A DNA stretch of 64,000 bases from Pictodentalium vernedei (taxonomy: Eukaryota; Mollusca; Scaphopoda; Dentaliida; Dentaliidae). Where the stretch lies: NCBI GenBank assembly GCA_031216915.1, contig CM062290.1:169403453-169467452 (forward strand), given 5' to 3'. A program made the position numbers and the translations under genes. The notes beneath the pieces are model-generated. The model was not told the DNA's origin. It made no database searches and worked only from the letters and a program-made list of their open reading frames with translations. Shown piece by piece: positions 59,005 to 64,000 of the stretch (within the stretch, counting starts at the first letter, position 1; each line of letters begins with the position of its first letter).

Positions 59005-59160
59005 ATCATGACAATATCCCCGTATTTTTTAAAATGCGGGGATAAATATACCCAAAGTAGCTTGGTGTACCAAATGTTCACCACTCGTGGTGAAGTGGTG
59101 TTAACCGCGCGCCAAAGACTCGCGGTTAACACCACTCCACCTCTTATATTCTATATATGT

Positions 59161-59633
59161 TATCATGATAACAGACCTAACTTTGGACATGGCTCCTTTG
59201 CCCCTGAATGGCATTGGAATGAAAAAACTCTCTTCACGGAAATTGGAGTTGCAAGCATTGTCGGATTATCCAATAGGTTAATTATGCTAAACCAAGGGAA
59301 CCCGAGTTCAAACGTCCTCCTCCGACAAGGTTTGTTCAAGCAATGTTTTTCGTCACAGAAGACCCCTCCCACAAGATTAATTATCCCCAAATCCCCGAGG
59401 TACCTTAATAAGCAACACCGCATATACCTCATGCGCTTCGAAGACGCTCAAGAATAGTTTGGTAGTCAGTTAATGATGAAAAGCACGCACCATGCACTTC
59501 ATTTGAAATGTGGTAATGTTTCACAATGCTAGTTTCTGTGGGGCATTTTATGGCCTCGACCCCACCAGAACGCTCTGAGAGATCTACCACCAGATATAAA
59601 AAGCCTTCCCTGTGTGCCTTCTCCCTTCTGCAG
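59161..59633. other. Stretch upstream of a possible terminal exon
   Basis: An open frame covers much of 59161-59457 but matches no family I know. A later piece near 59575-59612 can be read as H-Q-N-A-L-R-D-L-P-P-D-I-K-S-L-P, loosely like a LINE reverse transcriptase tail; too short to call. Confidence 0.3.
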
Positions 59634-59752
59634 ACTTGGAAAAGGAGATTGGACCACTGAGCAATGCTGATGACCTAATTGCTAAGGATGAAACACTACA
59701 ATTAACTAATTTCATCACTGACAGTGGCATTCTAGGCAGTGAGCTGGCGTAA
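59634..59752 (+). CDS. Possible terminal exon of an unknown gene
   Basis: A strong polypyrimidine tract and acceptor (TTCTCCCTTCTGCAG) precede an open frame that reads (x)LEKEIGPLSNADDLIAKDE, TLQLTNFITDSGILGSELA, then TAA. The composition looks protein-like, acidic and soluble. ATTAAA, a common variant poly(A) signal, lies about 235 nt after the stop. I recognise no domain. No upstream exon is identified in the window, so this could equally be chance or a transposon remnant. Confidence 0.25.
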
Positions 59753-59773
59753 GCAATGCCTACTAGCCCATGT

Positions 59774-59928
<155 letters not shown>

Positions 59929-60261
59929 CGTATGCCATTAGTGGTCTAAGTCTGATGTGCTGTGAGGGAGAACACTCACCCTTCCATTAAAGGTTAGTCG
60001 GGTTTTCTACACCAAAACATTTTTAAAATTAAATGTAACGTGTATCCTGCTTCTGACGGCTCGTGGTTACTAACCTCCAAATATCGCTCAAGACAGTCAC
60101 GGGGCCTTTACTCCAAACGGGAAGCTTCCTTGCTTAGGATCATGTGGTATAAGAAGCCTCGGAATCAGTTGCAGTATATTGTTTGAAGAACATCGCCAAC
60201 CCGATTCCTAATTATATCCAAAATGTGTGGCCAAAACAACCATGATGCAGCAGAAACATCA

Positions 60262-60501
60262 TTTACCCTTTGCACTCTAGTGGTACCTTCCATGCCAGTT
60301 CAATGGCAGCAATTACAAGAGTCCATATTCATTATTTGGGGTAGACCAATCAATATTTTCAACGTGCAGCCCCGAAGCTGCATGTTAAAAATATTGATTG
60401 GTCTACCCCACACATTTACGGAACAGCCATCCTATTTAATGATGTTGGGACGTATCATGTTGCTGGTCGGAAAAAACGGCCTCTAGGGTTCAAAGGGTTC
60501 A
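60262..60501 (+). mobile_element. MITE-C copy 4
   Basis: TTTACCCTTTGCACTC to GGGTTCAAAGGGTTCA; core ATCAATATTTTCAACGTGCA with complement; CATCCTATTTAATGATGTTG block shared with copies 2 and 3. Confidence 0.8.
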
Positions 60502-61299
60502 TGATTACAGTGTTTTCCCATTTCTCGTCACTTGAGAAATGTCGAAAAATATCGTACATGCCATATCCCATCCAGTTACGTCATTTCGGGAATGTTCTTG
60601 TCCCCCAACAAAAATTTACATGGTGTGAACGCACTCCTAATCTTTACCTTATCGACCCAGAGCGTAGCGTGTACCGTGTCAGTGAGAATCTGCAATGGTG
60701 AGTTTCTTTATTTTATTCTCAACAGGGACGACGCGATTGAGAGGTGTGTGATTTGATCTGAACGCTGACATCAATAATTGATATTTTGGCTTATCTTTGG
60801 GGCAGTGCCATGGAACAGTCGCAACTATCCACCAAAATAGAAAGCATACAAAACCCGCATTGTTGATTTCATTCGGAAAACCAGATTGTGAGTGGGAATA
60901 ATTTTATGTGGAAGAGAAATTCTGACTCAGTAGGTAAACCGGATCGGATAGCCGACGCTGGGGTGCGAGCCTTCGACAGTGGGCAACGTGATAATAAAGA
61001 ATTAGTTAAACTTAACTGTACTTTTGCCACAATCGCCGAAAGTGTCCTTAACCCAAATGAACACGCTAACGTTAAACGCCATTGTTACGACACAAGAGCA
61101 CTACAAAGGTGGCGCCAAGGGGTGTTTGTGGGTGTGTGTGTGTGTGTGTGTGGGGGGGGGGGGGGTATGGTTCAAGAGCACTGCATGTCAACCAACATCT
61201 GTATTAACCTTTATCGCTGTTTATACAATGTCACAATCATGTTATGCGTGTCATGAGTGTGTGTTTGCCGTGGACATAAGACCAAGTGACAAACGAGAA
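60502..61299. other. Intergenic stretch without a recognised gene
   Basis: A (GT)n plus G run at 61128-61165 and a short relative of repeat I near 60960. No exon recognised. Confidence 0.4.
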
Positions 61300-61365
61300 A
61301 CTCTATCATCTGATTCATTGTTCGAAAGGGCTCTCTGAGCCCTTTCCAACAATTAATCAGATGGT
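61300..61365. repeat. Short hairpin
   Basis: ATCATCTGATTCATTGTTCG and AAAGGGCTC pair with GAGCCCTTT and ACAATTAATCAGATGGT. Confidence 0.75.
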
Positions 61366-61721
61366 AGGTTTGATCTGCGCATACCAGAACGTACAGATAA
61401 TCATCATAAAATAGGTGACAAGAATCGCTTTCTGCTGAGTAAGTGTTAAAATAGGCTAATACGAATATGACTCTCACACGCTGGATTAGGAACGTTTAGC
61501 AGCCGAAAGTCCAGGCTAGGCAACCGAACCACGGACCAATAATTTAAAACTCATACAACTGTATTTTTCAGAATTGTATCCACTATTTTTATGTAACCGC
61601 AACATCCAGAACAGATGAGAAGGAGGCGGATAAAGTTTAAATACAGGGGTTCCATAATTTTGTGGGACTGTATTTACGTGATGAATTTCAAACAATATTG
61701 TACATTGTACGAAACTAGGAA

Positions 61722-61790
61722 CCCTGAAGTTCCATGAACTATTTTCTTATATTATCCTGAAGTTCCATGAACTATTTTCTTATATTATGC
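61722..61790. repeat. Perfect tandem duplication of about 33 bp
   Basis: CCTGAAGTTCCATGAACTAT followed by TTTCTTATATTAT occurs twice in immediate succession. Confidence 0.95.
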
Positions 61791-62607
61791 TTCGCGTCTG
61801 TGACATCGGGCGTGATTAGTTAATTTGACCCCTTCTAAAAGTCATACTACTGGAGTTTATGGACAAACATGGGTACTATCGGAACGTTCTTCCCTGGAGA
61901 CATGCGAACAAAGAAAATGTAAGCTCCTCTTACATTGATCAGCGTCGATTACGCACGCGCTGATTGGAATTTCTCAACACGAAACGATGGCGCCGTGTCT
62001 GTTTAACTTTTTTCGTCAACGATAGACACAAACATACCAACAAATATGTCATCTTCAGTGATGTGCTTCCAATTTTAACTGTAAACAATGAATTCAAAAC
62101 AATCAGAAATATTAAAAACTCACGTGGTGTTCATCACTTTAGTGAATCGTGAATGTGACTTCAGTCAGTTATATTTCCACAAGTTTAGTATTCGTGTTCC
62201 TCGTCCTCACTAAGTCACCACCTCAAGCTCAAGTTCAAAATAAATTGTTCCACTCCACTTAATTCTAATAACTGTCGTCGTCCAAGAAACATGAATTTAT
62301 ATTCCATTATACCACTTATCACATAGGCATTAATAATGAATTATAACATAAACTGCGTGATGCAGCTGTAAAAACTGACGTTTGGTGATATAGAAATTCC
62401 CAAAGCGACGGCACATGTAGCAAGTCATTTTCGAATTTGGTGATATGGAAAACTCCAAAAGAGACGTCATTCGTTCGAAATGACGTCACGAAAAGCAATG
62501 TTTCTGAATTCGACTACATTGTTACAAGACTGATGCCAGTGATGGCATGTTGCAGTTAATGCTTAACAATGAATGCTATTTTTTGTTCGGCATAATAAAA
62601 TAATTAG
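61791..62607. other. Intergenic stretch without a recognised gene
   Basis: Nothing recognised. Confidence 0.4.
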
Positions 62608-62730
62608 AACGTTTCTTTTCATGTTCTATCGGTCGATAGTACCTGAGTTTGCTTCAGGTTTTATTCCAGAAATTACACAAACTCAGGTACTATCGACCGA
62701 TAGAACATGAAAAGAAATGTTCTAATATTA
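62608..62730. mobile_element. Fold-back element, near-perfect arms of about 50 bp
   Basis: AGAACGTTTCTTTTCATGTT, CTATCGGTCGATAGTACCTG, AGTTTG pair with the right arm ending AGAACATGAAAAGAAATGTT. One mismatch seen in the first 20 bases. The loop is about 30 bp. Confidence 0.85.
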
Positions 62731-63129
62731 TAATATTATCCTTTTCACAATATTAACTAATACTATTAATATTTGTTTTAAACTACGTCTCTGTGTATCA
62801 ACAGAATCCAATGCATAGGTCACAATATCACAACAAGACAGTCAATAATTGTTAATCATTGCAAAGAAGCATTTATACTTGAAATTCAAATAATTTACGA
62901 ATGATGCATGAGTTAATGGCAGCTCATTGCATGTTTATTAGAATAGAAAAGTATGTCAACCAGTAATGAACAGTTAAAAAGCTGAAGAACAAGGAAACAT
63001 TTTAACCTTCTGTGTACTGAGCTGAAACAAAATAACTGGAGACCTGAATGTAAAGAGAGAATGTTTTAACCTTCTGTATTCTATGTTAATAGTTCCAGAA
63101 ATAAGCTATTATTAAATATATCAGCTTTA

Positions 63130-63212
63130 GTTAAAAAATACATTAATCTGGAAAGACCCGAAATCCTTAAATTAAAAAAGCACATTAATCTGGAAGACCC
63201 GAAATCCTCAAA
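63130..63212. repeat. Imperfect tandem duplication of about 44 bp
   Basis: ACATTAATCTGGAAAGACCC and GAAATCCT recur with few changes. Confidence 0.85.
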
Positions 63213-63369
63213 TGGAAACAATAGCTGAGCCATGAAACAAAATTACTTTAACTGCCAATGCAGCCACAATAATCATTAGCGTCTTAAAAGACAGACTTGT
63301 CATTTTATTGGTAGGTAAAATGCCATGTCTCGAAAGCTGCTAATGATCCATATCGAGCATTATCTTCAC

Positions 63370-63418
63370 AGGTACAAAATACAATTTTGGAAAATACAGT
63401 TGTAAAGGTTTTATAGGA
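63370..63418. repeat. Dispersed repeat E, partial copy 3
   Basis: AAAATACAATTTTGGAAAAT, ACAGTTGTAAAGGTTTTATA match the end of repeat E. Confidence 0.55.
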
Positions 63419-63639
63419 TTGAGCGCAGTATACCTGAAATTTGTATTTTTTAATTACATGATTTTTTATCGCAAATCACGTTATTCCTCTTCTGTTGATT
63501 GGCGACTGGAGATCTCAATGAGATATCTTGACACATTGTTCAGGAAGTGTACTTTTGTTTTAGAAAACATCCATACAGTGAAGATAGATTCCCATAAACT
63601 AGAAGTACCTGTTTGCTGTGGAGAACTATTATGATCCCC

Positions 63640-63775
63640 GATGAGTCTGGAGGTGGGATGGGGAAATCCCACCCGAGGGGCAAGATATTTGAACCAGATC
63701 CGAGGCTTGCCGATGGTCTGGTTCAAATATCTTGCCCCGAGGGTGAGATTTCCCCATTCCCACCATCGCACTCAT
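63640..63775. mobile_element. Fold-back element, arms about 55 bp
   Basis: GATGAGTCTGGAGGTGGGAT, GGGGAAATCCCACCCGAGGG, CAAGATATTTGAACCAGA pair with TCTGGTTCAAATATCTTG, CCCCGAGGGTGAGATTTCCC, CATTCCCACCATCGCACTCA. Confidence 0.85.
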
Positions 63776-64000
63776 GAAGGATGATTTTTCTCCCCCATCA
63801 CGCAGCGACTACGTTAGCCAGAGGTAATCGGGAGTCACGTGCTGATCCAATCAACTCATTTGGTATTAGTTGTTTTGAGAAACTGATGACACCATCGGAA
63901 AGAGCATGCGCAAGAGTACTCGACAACGTTCGTTTGTATACACACTACGGAATAGTTTTTGAGAATACTGCATTCCAATTCCTATAGTTTTGATCCCAGA

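Larger units (their letters stand above)
54681..59044 (+). mobile_element. Array-bearing element, Helitron2/Helentron-like
   Basis: Inserted in element D. Near its left end is TATCCCCGCATTT (54714-54727). The right end is the hairpin TATCCCCGTATTTT/AAAATGCGGGGATA (59017-59044), whose last arm is the inverted copy of the left sequence. Between them lie the 153-bp array and a GTACGGAC microsatellite. An asymmetric terminal inverted repeat plus 3' hairpin plus internal tandem repeats is the layout known for Helitron2/Helentron relatives and bivalve 'pearl' elements. No Rep-helicase gene is present. The exact 5' base is unsure (54681-54714). Confidence 0.6.
53593..59160 (+). mobile_element. Element D copy 2, expanded by nested insertions
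   Basis: Element D sequence is present at 53593-53624, 54187-54680 and 59045-59150, colinear with copy 1 at 7977-8632. The gaps are filled by a hAT-type element (53625-54186) and by an array-bearing element (about 54681-59044). The closing hairpin (AGCTTGGTGTACCAAATGTT, GGTTAACACCACT) is worn on its right arm. Confidence 0.85.

Overview
This is 64 kb of metazoan nuclear DNA, most likely from a marine invertebrate. The species cannot be named from the sequence. The reasons are GT-AG introns of 1 to 12 kb, very low coding density, and many short DNA transposons, SINEs and microsatellites. There are no operons, ribosome binding sites, CRISPR arrays or bacterial genes. I recognised no retrovirus-like or Polinton-like element.

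Two things are clearly genic, and both are calmodulin. (1) A complete calmodulin gene runs left to right from about 16.67 to 38.34 kb. Its five coding exons are ATG alone (16674-16676, the least certain), 31 nt (28870-28900), 144 nt (30075-30218), 243 nt (34523-34765) and 29 nt (38312-38340). They total 450 nt and encode a standard 149-residue, four-EF-hand protein. (2) A second calmodulin-family gene on the same strand ends at 2506-2534, with a 29-nt terminal exon of the same size and phase followed by AATAAA. The rest of that gene lies left of the window, so calmodulin genes are arranged head to tail here. One weak candidate for a host terminal exon of unknown function lies at 59634-59752.

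Layout. 1-2.6 kb: last intron and 3' end of the upstream calmodulin gene. 2.6-16.6 kb: intergenic, with an old satellite-like array (2.77-4.86 kb), nested transposons, long hairpins and a 5S-rRNA-headed SINE split by a MITE. 16.6-38.3 kb: the calmodulin gene; its introns hold a decayed Tc1 transposase, a large inverted-repeat element, tRNA-headed SINEs and several TTAA-flanked MITEs, two of them just upstream of the last exon. 38.3-53.3 kb: repeat-rich intergenic DNA. 53.3-59.2 kb: a nested stack of elements containing about 27 copies of a 153-bp repeat, bounded by an asymmetric terminal inverted repeat and a hairpin. 59.2-64 kb: a GA microsatellite, another MITE and several perfect hairpins.

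The mobile DNA forms a few families. MITE-A (about 250 bp, TTAA-flanked, palindromic core) has about 14 copies. Related MITE-B (about 200-225 bp, core reading CATATCATGTGACCC) has three copies and one end fragment. MITE-C (CCCTTTGAA ends) has about five. One SINE body occurs behind either a tRNA-derived or a 5S-derived head. Element D has three copies, one of which hosts the 153-bp array.
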